From Nodularia sp. NIES-3585 (lineage in GTDB: Bacteria > Cyanobacteriota > Cyanobacteriia > Cyanobacteriales > Nostocaceae), in contig NZ_BDUB01000001.1 of NCBI RefSeq assembly GCF_002218065.1, forward strand, positions 4,311,118 through 4,375,117: a DNA stretch of 64,000 nucleotides. The letters run 5' to 3'. Positions 56,061-63,179 of this stretch are shown in pieces (the stretch's first letter is position 1; each line of letters begins with the position of its first letter). The translations under genes and the position numbers were made by a program. The notes under the pieces are model-generated. The model searched no databases, was not told the origin of the DNA, and saw only the letters and a list, made by a program, of their open reading frames with translations.

Positions 56061-56305
56061 AGAGGTTGTTTGAAAAGTCTAATTTATTACTAGCCCAGGC
56101 GACTAGAAGTCGCGGCTATACAAACCAAACCCGCACTTCGACAAGCTCAGTGACCACCTGCGCGGGTTAAAAACCTTAATTTTTCATTAGTCCAGGTCGG
56201 TGGAATTGGCCTGTGTAGTAGCGTATCGCTAACGCGAAGCGTAGCCATATTATATTCGCCCTTAGCGTAGCGTGGCGTTAGCCATAAACTTTTCAAACAC
56301 CCTCT
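56061..56305. repeat. MITE-like repeat family C, copy 1
   Basis: 245 bp bounded by AGAGGTTGTTTGAAAAGT and the complement of AGAGGGTGTTTGAAAAGT. The interior has inverted segments and a GCGGGTT/AACCCGC arm. A 26-bp stretch not found in copy 2 lies at about 56132-56157 (CTTCGACAAGCTCAGTGACC). An apparent reading frame here (56147-56329) belongs to the repeat. It lies between the two C-terminal genes of the peptide cluster. Confidence 0.75.
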
Positions 56306-56315
56306 AAGTGAATCG

Positions 56316-56421
56316 GCGTAAATAATCAAAGGTTTGTATTCAGGACTAAAGTCCTGAATTAAGGGCTGAGAGCAATTACTACGAGCTAAATTACAATACT
56401 TTTATATTCCTTCACATAGTT
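56316..56421 (+). repeat. ~105-bp direct repeat family F, copy 1
   Basis: Matches 63033-63137 with minor differences, from AATAATCAAAGGTTTG through CACATAGTTA, and includes the palindrome CAGGACTAAAGTCCTG. It immediately follows family C copy 1. Confidence 0.75.
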
Positions 56422-56422
56422 A

Positions 56423-56569
56423 TATAGGACTCATATTTGATTTATGAAACACACGTAGGGTGTGTTCCAAGAGAGTACGGCACCAAAACCCAGAAGACGG
56501 TGCGTTAGGCTAAAGCCATAACACACCCTACATATACTTAGCTTTTTTCAATAATCAAATCGGATTCCT
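56423..56569 (-). repeat. MITE-like repeat family A, copy 4
   Basis: A 147-bp copy in the orientation of copy 2. The distal end reads GGATTCCTCA instead of GGATTCCTATA, so that terminus is damaged. It lies in the gap between the 602-aa gene and the first MBL gene. Confidence 0.75.
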
Positions 56570-56606
56570 CAATTTATTCATGGGAACTTACTTAATTGAA
56601 GATTTC

Positions 56607-58415
56607 TCATGCTAACACTCCCTGTAGGTAATAAGGTAAGGCAAATTTCGTGATGTATTCACAATGGTGAATACATTCATAGCGAGGATGAATCTCTGGG
56701 AGAGAAGATTCGCGCCAACTTAAATCGTCTTCTTCTGGGCAAAATTGTGCCGCCAAAGCGAGAGTAGCCACGGCGGTGGATATGATTTGAGAGGTATCGA
56801 TATAGAGAGAGATGCTATGATATTCGCCCTGGACTTTTCTGATTTGTTTGGGTTGCCCATCACTAGCTAAACTATGACTTAACAATAATCCCAATGATGT
56901 TTTAGAAGAGACTTTGGGATCAATGCCTAAACTCGAATAAAATGGTGTGATTACCGGAAACTTTCCTTCGCTGTCCATAAAATCTAACAAGCGCAATTGC
57001 ACACTTCTGAGGGTTCTACCTCTAAAGCCAAGCTTGGCCATACACAAAATCGCTAAAGCTGTAGAAAAAGCTAGATCATAATTGCCAAAAGAGTAATCTG
57101 CATTCATGCTGGAGAGAATCTCGTTTAATAGTTGCTGACGCAAAGATGTTGCCGCCGAATCGTTTTCAATGGCACTAGCGAGAGCATAATCTACTAAATA
57201 GGGATTGGCAAAATACAAACCACTGCGTTCTGCAAAACCAGCTTCTAAATAATCAATGCTGGTTTTTGTTGGTAATTCTGCTTTTCGTTGCAATCCTCTA
57301 ATCAAACAAGTAGTACCATAATCGATTTGACACCAATGGCGACAACTTTCTTCCCACAGCATTTTACCTGGTTCTTCTTCCTGAGACCACAGTTGGGGAT
57401 AGTAACCACCGTGTCCATCTGTAAATGTTTCTAAAGCTTGAATTGCGGCTTTGTCTTCAAAACCTTGTAAAATTAAGGCTGAATCGGTAGCCGTTACTAA
57501 GCGTCCTGTATGAAATGCCCAGAGTTCTCCTTGACGGTTGTCTGCTAAAAATTGCCTCAAGGTTTGATGTGCTGCTAAAATCTCTGGTTCAGCATGGGAT
57601 GAGATAGCAACATTTAAAGCCTGCAAAACAAATCCTAACGGCACTAAATCACCATAAGCAAAAGATGGGAGGGGTGCGGGAGGTTGACAAGTCATTGCTA
57701 GATTGGAGTCCAGACAAGTTGCTGCTAGGTTGGCTACAGTTTTAAAAGCCCGATTTTTAGCGAATTTAATGCGAACTTCCGCAGCTTTAAGCAAACCCTC
57801 TTCTAGCAAAGGGTCAATATTTCCATGTTGGAGGAAAAAGAGGTTGCAATGTCCCGTGCGACTGAAATGGGAAAGAATACCAGCATGAATATGAACAGGT
57901 AAACGATTACGAAATTGAGCTACATAGTAGTTTTCTTTGGTTTCTCCGCCGATAAACTTAACTCCCACTGCTTGCAGAAGTTCATAATGTTTTTCATCAG
58001 GCTTTTGAGCAAAAATAGCTTGTGCGTCTCCGTAGCCTTCAGGGTTAATTTTGATATGGAGTAAAACGGGAGCAAAGGGAGATTGTTCTCCCAAACCAAG
58101 ACAGTCAGCCTCATCTACCTCAAAGAGCGCTAGTTGTGAGGAAAAGCGGTCGGCTAAAGGAGATTTAATCATTTTGGGAGACCAACCTTTCCCTGAAGTA
58201 GGTTCGCTTAACCAAGATTTATTTTGAGCAGCTAAAAATCTGCCGTGACTTGTTAGTACTACATGAGAGTAGGGTTCTAATTCCATGTCTTCAGGTAAAT
58301 GATACATTGCTCTAGCGATCGCATCATCTGTCAATTGCCGAATTTCACGCAGATTGAACAAAACCATCCATTCTAAAAAATTAGGCAATCCTTGTAAAAT
58401 TTCTGATACCAGCAT
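56607..58415 (-). CDS. Unknown 602-aa protein, possible alpha/alpha toroid, peptide-cluster gene
   Basis: I do not recognise a family. The first 200 residues are mixed alpha/beta (EPYSHVVLTSHGRFLAAQ; LLHIKINPEGYGDAQAIF). The last 350 are helix-rich, with spaced segments reminiscent of terpenoid-cyclase or LanC-like toroids: TDSALILQGFEDKAAIQ, QIDYGTTCLIRGLQ, NPYLVDYALASAI, YSFGNYDLAFSTALAILCMAKLGF. This suggests an (alpha/alpha)6 barrel. I saw no convincing zinc or DxDD catalytic motif. A His-rich IHPRYECIHHCEY is near the C-terminus. Start ATG 58415; no strong Shine-Dalgarno. Confidence 0.7.
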   Translation of the reverse strand: MLVSEILQGLPNFLEWMVLFNLREIRQLTDDAIARAMYHLPEDMELEPYSHVVLTSHGRFLAAQNKSWLSEPTSGKGWSPKMIKSPLADRFSSQLALFEVDEADCLGLGEQSPFAPVLLHIKINPEGYGDAQAIFAQKPDEKHYELLQAVGVKFIGGETKENYYVAQFRNRLPVHIHAGILSHFSRTGHCNLFFLQHGNIDPLLEEGLLKAAEVRIKFAKNRAFKTVANLAATCLDSNLAMTCQPPAPLPSFAYGDLVPLGFVLQALNVAISSHAEPEILAAHQTLRQFLADNRQGELWAFHTGRLVTATDSALILQGFEDKAAIQALETFTDGHGGYYPQLWSQEEEPGKMLWEESCRHWCQIDYGTTCLIRGLQRKAELPTKTSIDYLEAGFAERSGLYFANPYLVDYALASAIENDSAATSLRQQLLNEILSSMNADYSFGNYDLAFSTALAILCMAKLGFRGRTLRSVQLRLLDFMDSEGKFPVITPFYSSLGIDPKVSSKTSLGLLLSHSLASDGQPKQIRKVQGEYHSISLYIDTSQIISTAVATLALAAQFCPEEDDLSWRESSLPEIHPRYECIHHCEYITKFALPYYLQGVLA

Positions 58416-58494
58416 AGTTTTTATATATTTTTAAAGGATTCTCAAACCAACAAACGACGATGAATCGATAAATCTGTATTGTCAAAACCTAATT

Positions 58495-58648
58495 TATAGC
58501 GGTATGCATTTGAATGAAGTACATCATAGCCCCCTCCTCGCACCCCCCTCAATCCCCCCGCAACGGGGGGAAGAAAAGGATAAACCTTTGATATGGGAGG
58601 GGGTTGGGGGTGGGGTTCTTGTATCTCACTTAACTGATAACCGCTATA
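58495..58648. repeat. MITE-like repeat family E, copy 2
   Basis: 154 bp with ends TATAGCGGTAT and ATAACCGCTATA (inverted) and a G/C-rich hairpin in the middle (CCCCCTC...GGGAGGGGG). It overlaps the 3' end of the 392-aa gene by 19 bp, including the stop codon. Confidence 0.7.
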
Positions 58649-59808
58649 CTTAGTTTTGATTCCTTTAAAGAGTTATTAAATTGCCGCCAGGACTGGACAA
58701 AATCTGGAGTAATCAAACGATATTCCATTGCCAGATAAGCTTTTGCTAATTGCGGCTGATCATCTTGATAAACAATTTTGATGTGATGTAATTTCCTAAA
58801 AAAGACAGACTCAGAATTATTTGCCAGTGAGTTTGATGATTTACAGAGGTAACTTGGCCAATCATTTTCAGCAGAACTTTCTCGGAGAAATCCAGGATAA
58901 GCTAATAAAGCTGCTTGCTTTTGCGGCAGACACAAATTTTTATTGACAAGATAATCTAGGAATAATTGCCATCGAGGTTCTAATTTTGGTTGTTTGCTGA
59001 GATAACATTCCAAGCCAATTTTAGGAGCAACACTTTCACCAATATCAATATCTAAATCAATTCTTTCCACCAAACTAGAAAGTTCTCGCAAAAATACTTG
59101 TAGAATATCCTGAGAACCAGACCAACCAATTTGTTGCAAATATTCACCAATTTGCTCTGGGGAAATATTCCGAATACAAACCCTCACTTGATTCTGAATA
59201 TTTCTGGCTAACATTACCCCAGTCTGAAACACGTAAGCTTCTTGAGGCAATAAATCTAAACAATTAAAAAATTGTGCTTCTACTGACGCTGGTAAATTAG
59301 CATTGAGAAGCAGTTTTAAAGCAGTTCGGCTAATCCATTCATAGGAATTAGTCTGAGCTAGATTTGCATCAGGTGATTTGTTTGAATAAATCGGTTCCGA
59401 ACCAAAAAAACAACTGGGAATTGGTAAATTATTTTCATAATTATCTATATCAAATTCCAACCAGATATTATGTATTTGATGCTCAAGAGTAGCATTTTTA
59501 GTTTGCCATTCTTGGCTAAATTTATGTATGTGCTGCCAAATAGGAGTAGAAAGCAGAGATTTTGGCAAACCACCATGATCTGCGGCTAATATTTCTCTGC
59601 CAGATGCTTCTACATCTACACAAATTAAGAAATCGCTCTTAGCTGCTGCAACTCCTAATGGACATTCAAACCCAAAAAAAGAAGTAATATGACTAGGAAA
59701 AAATTCGGCAACAGCGTTAATTTTAGCCCAATTTTCTGAGGAAATTAAAGCCGAGTCAGTATAGGGTTGAACGAGTTTTATATAATCTGTTAAAGAATCA
59801 CTAATCAT
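58630..59808 (-). CDS. Unknown 392-aa protein, peptide-cluster gene
   Basis: No family recognised. Visible are an N-terminal FFGFECPLGVAAAKSDFLICVDVEASGREIL section, an aromatic WLEFDIDNYENNLPIPSCFFG segment near 118, and a C-terminal region rich in Leu and Lys. It is probably cytosolic, with no signal peptide. Its ATG overlaps the end of the oxygenase gene by 8 bp (ATGATTAG), a typical translational coupling, so the two proteins may work together. The last six codons and stop (SIAVIS) come from the family E repeat. A leader-binding or carrier role can be imagined, but nothing in the sequence proves it. Confidence 0.7.
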   Translation of the reverse strand: MISDSLTDYIKLVQPYTDSALISSENWAKINAVAEFFPSHITSFFGFECPLGVAAAKSDFLICVDVEASGREILAADHGGLPKSLLSTPIWQHIHKFSQEWQTKNATLEHQIHNIWLEFDIDNYENNLPIPSCFFGSEPIYSNKSPDANLAQTNSYEWISRTALKLLLNANLPASVEAQFFNCLDLLPQEAYVFQTGVMLARNIQNQVRVCIRNISPEQIGEYLQQIGWSGSQDILQVFLRELSSLVERIDLDIDIGESVAPKIGLECYLSKQPKLEPRWQLFLDYLVNKNLCLPQKQAALLAYPGFLRESSAENDWPSYLCKSSNSLANNSESVFFRKLHHIKIVYQDDQPQLAKAYLAMEYRLITPDFVQSWRQFNNSLKESKLSIAVIS

Positions 59809-60466
59809 GAGCTATTTCCCGATATTTATTAGCCCCAGATTTGATTTCAAATTCTGGAATATTTTGCAGCCTCTCTTCGCTGAGATTATATTGTTCACAG
59901 ATGAGGCTGATTCTCGGTTGTGAGCATTTAACTGGATTGACTGAATGTAGTAAGTTTCCTAAAAAATAAACCAAAGTATTGGTTTGGGGGACAATAGAAC
60001 CAACAAAACGTTTTCCCGCCTGAAGCACCAGTTCTCCACCCGTCATGTCTTCCGGTACTTGCACGTACAGCACACTAACCAGTCTGGGGTTCGTCATCAC
60101 CATATCGTAACTACAGATACTACAGTCCAGATGGGGTTCAACACCTATCCCCTCGGTGAGTAGCAACGGATTGAGATAAAAGGCATTACAAGCCGACTTC
60201 AGAGCTTTTTGCAGATATGATGCAAAGCTGGGAAAGTGATCCTGGACGCGAGCAATTCCTGAACGTGTAAAAATGACCGAAAACCCGCGACTACCCTGAA
60301 AATTTGCACTCAATTGACTTTGTGCTAAGTAAGGCGATGTGATAATCGTCTGGGCTAGGTTCTGCAAATCTTCTATAGGCAGGAAATTGGCACGTTGGGC
60401 ATAGCAACGAGGTTGCGGTAAAAGACTTTGCAAGGTTAGCGACTGCTGGGAAGATTGTGTATTCAT
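59801..60466 (-). CDS. 2OG-Fe(II) oxygenase, peptide-cluster gene
   Basis: 221 residues. The HxD motif is in EPHLDCSICSY near residue 118. The distal His is in YFLGNLLHSVNPV near 174, followed by RISLICEQY, whose Arg should bind 2-oxoglutarate. GGELVLQAG is the usual strand. This is a complete facial triad, so it is probably an active hydroxylase or desaturase. The substrate is unknown, but its position next to a Nif11-type precursor makes a peptide Pro, Ile or Lys a candidate. ATG 60466 (MNTQSSQQ) is preferred over 60493. It overlaps the next gene by 8 bp. Confidence 0.82.
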   Translation of the reverse strand: MNTQSSQQSLTLQSLLPQPRCYAQRANFLPIEDLQNLAQTIITSPYLAQSQLSANFQGSRGFSVIFTRSGIARVQDHFPSFASYLQKALKSACNAFYLNPLLLTEGIGVEPHLDCSICSYDMVMTNPRLVSVLYVQVPEDMTGGELVLQAGKRFVGSIVPQTNTLVYFLGNLLHSVNPVKCSQPRISLICEQYNLSEERLQNIPEFEIKSGANKYREIAHD

Positions 60467-60567
60467 TTTTTTCAAGTCATACTTTATTACCACAAGGCGT
60501 TCGTCAGGAGGGGCGTATTGCAGCCCGTACTCGAAAGTTAAAAAACCTCTAAAATCAGCTTTTCATG

Positions 60568-62022
60568 TTAATAAAATACTGGCCGGCAGATTATATCCTG
60601 ATCCTGACAGAGGTAGCCATCACCAATGCGCCAGGGAATCACTTTTGTAGAACAGCCCAGATTTTTGAGTTCATCTTCGGTTTCTCGAATCAGCGGTTCA
60701 TCGTGAATTGTATAACTGCCTAATTCCGCCCAACTGTGGGCATAAGGTAAGCAATATTTTGCTTCGACAATAGCACAAAGTTCTGCTACTCCCTTTGGGC
60801 CTAATGTAGAAATATATCCTCCTTCTTGTTTGTTAGTAACAGAAAATATTTGAGGATTGCTAATTAAATTGCCAACAATATCTATGCCCCAACCGGATAA
60901 ATCTGTGCCAATTGAGTTATAGGATAATGGTTGAAAATTACTAATAATCTGATCGACATGATCAAACTTTTCTTTAACATATTCTGCTACTTCCACCATC
61001 GAACCAGTTGGCTCGCTACCAGCATCAATTAAGAACCAAGAGGTGTAATCTTCTGTGCGTAGCAAATAGGTATTACCCCAGTTTCTCAATTCTGGATATT
61101 TTGGGTGGGCGTATTCTGGAACTAAAGGTTGTTCTCCATAAAACGGTAAAACATGAATTTCTATGTCACCAAATGTAATAGGAGCAGCATACCAATCAAC
61201 AGCAATCACATTTTCAAATCCCAGGCTTTTTAATCTAGCTTCCATGTCCTCGCAAGTAATAGTTCCTTGGGGTACTTTGGGAACAATTATGGGAATATCA
61301 GCCGGAAACATCATTAAGGTGGGATAATGCCAATGGTCGTAATGACTATGGGAAATTAAAATAGCATCCACAAGGCCTTCTAGTTTGGCGCGAGTAATAT
61401 CTTCTTTTAAAGAGGAGATGCCATAATTTGAGTGGAGGTGAGGATCTACCAAAACTCCTGTAGTCTTGCTTCTGTAGAGTAGTGATGCGTGTTGGAGACG
61501 AAAAACTCCCGGTAGGTTTTGATAACTTATGTGACGAGAACAAGGTTTGTCTTGAACAATGCGGCATTTTAGCCATTGATCTAATAAAACTAGCCCACGC
61601 TCACTGATTTGTTCACAAATTTGTTGATATGTTAAATTTGATTGACCGCAGAGATAAAAGAGTTTTTTGATTTCGGGTAATATGGCTTGGTCTTGCAGAC
61701 TTTCAATGCCACTTTTACCTAAAAATGGCGGATATCTAGCATTAGTAAACAACAAAGCTAAAAGAGGGTTATCTGGGAGTAAAAGCAATTCTTTCTTTAA
61801 AGAAAAGCTGGTTTCTATTTGGTTTGGATCAATATCAAAAAATATATCTGCTATTTTTTTATGTTTATTGGCTGCCTGTAGTATTGCTTGCCCAAAATTG
61901 TTAAACTCCAATAAAGAATTAAAAATTTCCTGAATAAAAGGTTGAATCACAGAACACAGGCGATCGCTTGCCGTGATCGTAGATATTTGAGCGCCTTTGG
62001 CAAAAGAAATTGTATGATCCAT
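60568..62022 (-). CDS. MBL-fold metallo-hydrolase, second copy, peptide-cluster gene
   Basis: 484 residues. A helical N-terminal region of about 160 residues (QICEQISERGLVLLDQWLKCR) precedes the MBL domain: FRLQHASLLYRSKTTGVLVDPHL near 175, the metal motif HSHYDHWHYP near 222, GNTYLLRTEDYTSWFLIDAG, and YCLPYAHSWAELGSY. It shares the fold, but little sequence, with the MBL protein at 54498-55997. Start ATG 62022 has GAGG 6-9 bases upstream. It is the first enzyme gene after the precursor, 305 bp away, with a family C repeat between. Confidence 0.8.
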   Translation of the reverse strand: MDHTISFAKGAQISTITASDRLCSVIQPFIQEIFNSLLEFNNFGQAILQAANKHKKIADIFFDIDPNQIETSFSLKKELLLLPDNPLLALLFTNARYPPFLGKSGIESLQDQAILPEIKKLFYLCGQSNLTYQQICEQISERGLVLLDQWLKCRIVQDKPCSRHISYQNLPGVFRLQHASLLYRSKTTGVLVDPHLHSNYGISSLKEDITRAKLEGLVDAILISHSHYDHWHYPTLMMFPADIPIIVPKVPQGTITCEDMEARLKSLGFENVIAVDWYAAPITFGDIEIHVLPFYGEQPLVPEYAHPKYPELRNWGNTYLLRTEDYTSWFLIDAGSEPTGSMVEVAEYVKEKFDHVDQIISNFQPLSYNSIGTDLSGWGIDIVGNLISNPQIFSVTNKQEGGYISTLGPKGVAELCAIVEAKYCLPYAHSWAELGSYTIHDEPLIRETEDELKNLGCSTKVIPWRIGDGYLCQDQDIICRPVFY

Positions 62023-62067
62023 CTAAACCTCGATTCTTCGCAGATAAACTTGGCCTCCTGCTCTCTC

Positions 62068-62284
62068 AGAGGTTGTTTGAAAAGTCTAATTTATTACTAG
62101 CCCAGGCGACTAGAAGTCGCGGCTATACAAACCAAACCCGCCGGCGCGGGTTAAAAACCTTAATTTTTCATTAGTCCAGGTCGGTGGACTTGGCCTGTGT
62201 AGTAGCGTACAGCCTGCGGCATCGGAGGCTCTATTATATTCGCCCATAGCGTGGCGTTAGCCATAAACTTTTCAAACACCCTCT
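62068..62284. repeat. MITE-like repeat family C, copy 2
   Basis: 217 bp with the same AGAGGTTGTTTGAAAAGT ends as copy 1 but a shorter interior. It separates the precursor gene from its enzymes. A clear target duplication was not found. Confidence 0.75.
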
Positions 62285-62326
62285 CAGATGTAGCAGGAGG
62301 TAAGAAGCGCTAAAGTAGTCTAAATA

Positions 62327-62674
62327 TCACCACTTAGCTTTTGAAATCAAAGCGCTACCTATGGCTCCCGCAGCACCAATACCAGCAGCAATGATTATAG
62401 GAGCTATTCCACCTGCTACTGCTTCTAACTCATCATCAGTTAATTCCCCAGATACTTGGCGTTCCTGGAATTCATTTTGGCGTTGTTTGATTGCTGCCCA
62501 AAGTTCTTCTGAGGTAAAATCGTAACCATATTTTTTACCTAAATCAGTCGCACCTTCTCGGTCAGCATCTTCTCCAGCAGTGTCTGCTGATTCAATAACT
62601 TCAGCTAACTCTTCTTGCAATTTTTCTTCTGATTCGACTCTTTCTAAAAACTGATTTACAGCTTCAATACTCAT
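62327..62674 (-). CDS. Nif11-type RiPP/bacteriocin precursor peptide
   Basis: 115 residues. Residues 1-89 form a Nif11-like leader: MSIEAVNQFLERVESEEKLQ, Glu-rich helix, YGYDFTSEELWAAIKQRQNEF and the hallmark ELTDDELEAVAGG at 77-89. Cleavage after Gly-Gly would release a 26-residue core, IAPIIIAAGIGAAGAIGSAL plus ISKAKW, with GxxxA/GxxxG motifs but no Cys and only two Ser. Such a core suggests membrane action or a modification other than lanthionine or azoline formation. The start has AGGA at about the right spacing. It heads a minus-strand cluster and would be exported by an NHLP-type transporter, as at 46212. Confidence 0.88.
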   Translation of the reverse strand: MSIEAVNQFLERVESEEKLQEELAEVIESADTAGEDADREGATDLGKKYGYDFTSEELWAAIKQRQNEFQERQVSGELTDDELEAVAGGIAPIIIAAGIGAAGAIGSALISKAKW

Positions 62675-63179
62675 GGGAAATATCCTGTGGAATGTTTAAA
62701 CTGAACAACAATTACCGTAATTTTTTTTATCGTGAAAGTCAATTCATAAAAGTTGAGTTTTGTTCAGTATTTTATTCAGAATTGATGGAAATGTTCAGGG
62801 ATAGTGGTGGGTTACGGACTATCGTCCTAACCCACCCTACAAGTTGGGGATTTTATTCCTTGGAAGTCCCTAACCTCACGCAAAACACCGTTCGGCGAAG
62901 CTCAGTCGAGCCGGTGACGCTCACCGCGAAGCCTCTCAAACCCTGATAACTCTCTGTCCTCTGCGTCTGGTGTGGTACGCGCTACGCGCAGGTTTATCTG
63001 GATATTTTATTTCTTGAAAGTACCCAAGTCATCGTAAATAATTAAAGGTTTGTAGTCAGGACTAAAGTCCTGAATTAAGGGCTAAAGCCCTTACTACGAG
63101 CTAAATTACAATATTTTTACATTACTTCACATAGTTAGCTTTATTCTCGCCAACTTACTTAACTGAAAAAATGTGTCTT
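62675..63179. repeat. Intergenic region with family D and F repeats
   Basis: Non-coding. Bases 62806-62874 are the reverse complement of 3025-3094. Bases 62890-62930 (GTTCGGCGAAGCTCAGTCGA...) match a common Nostoc repeat type. Bases 63033-63137 are the second copy of the ~105-bp direct repeat. No gene is supported; a plus-strand frame at 62692-62946 lies in these repeats. Confidence 0.6.

Noticed and set aside
56147-56329. 60-codon minus-strand reading frame
   Set aside because: Lies wholly in and around the family C repeat; its sequence is explained by the repeat.
56607-58415. 602-aa protein as a LanC-like cyclase
   Set aside because: The Cys/His zinc ligands of LanC are not present, and the precursor core has no Cys.
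62692-62946. 84-codon plus-strand reading frame
   Set aside because: Crosses dispersed repeats shared with 3025-3094 and other loci; not protein-like.
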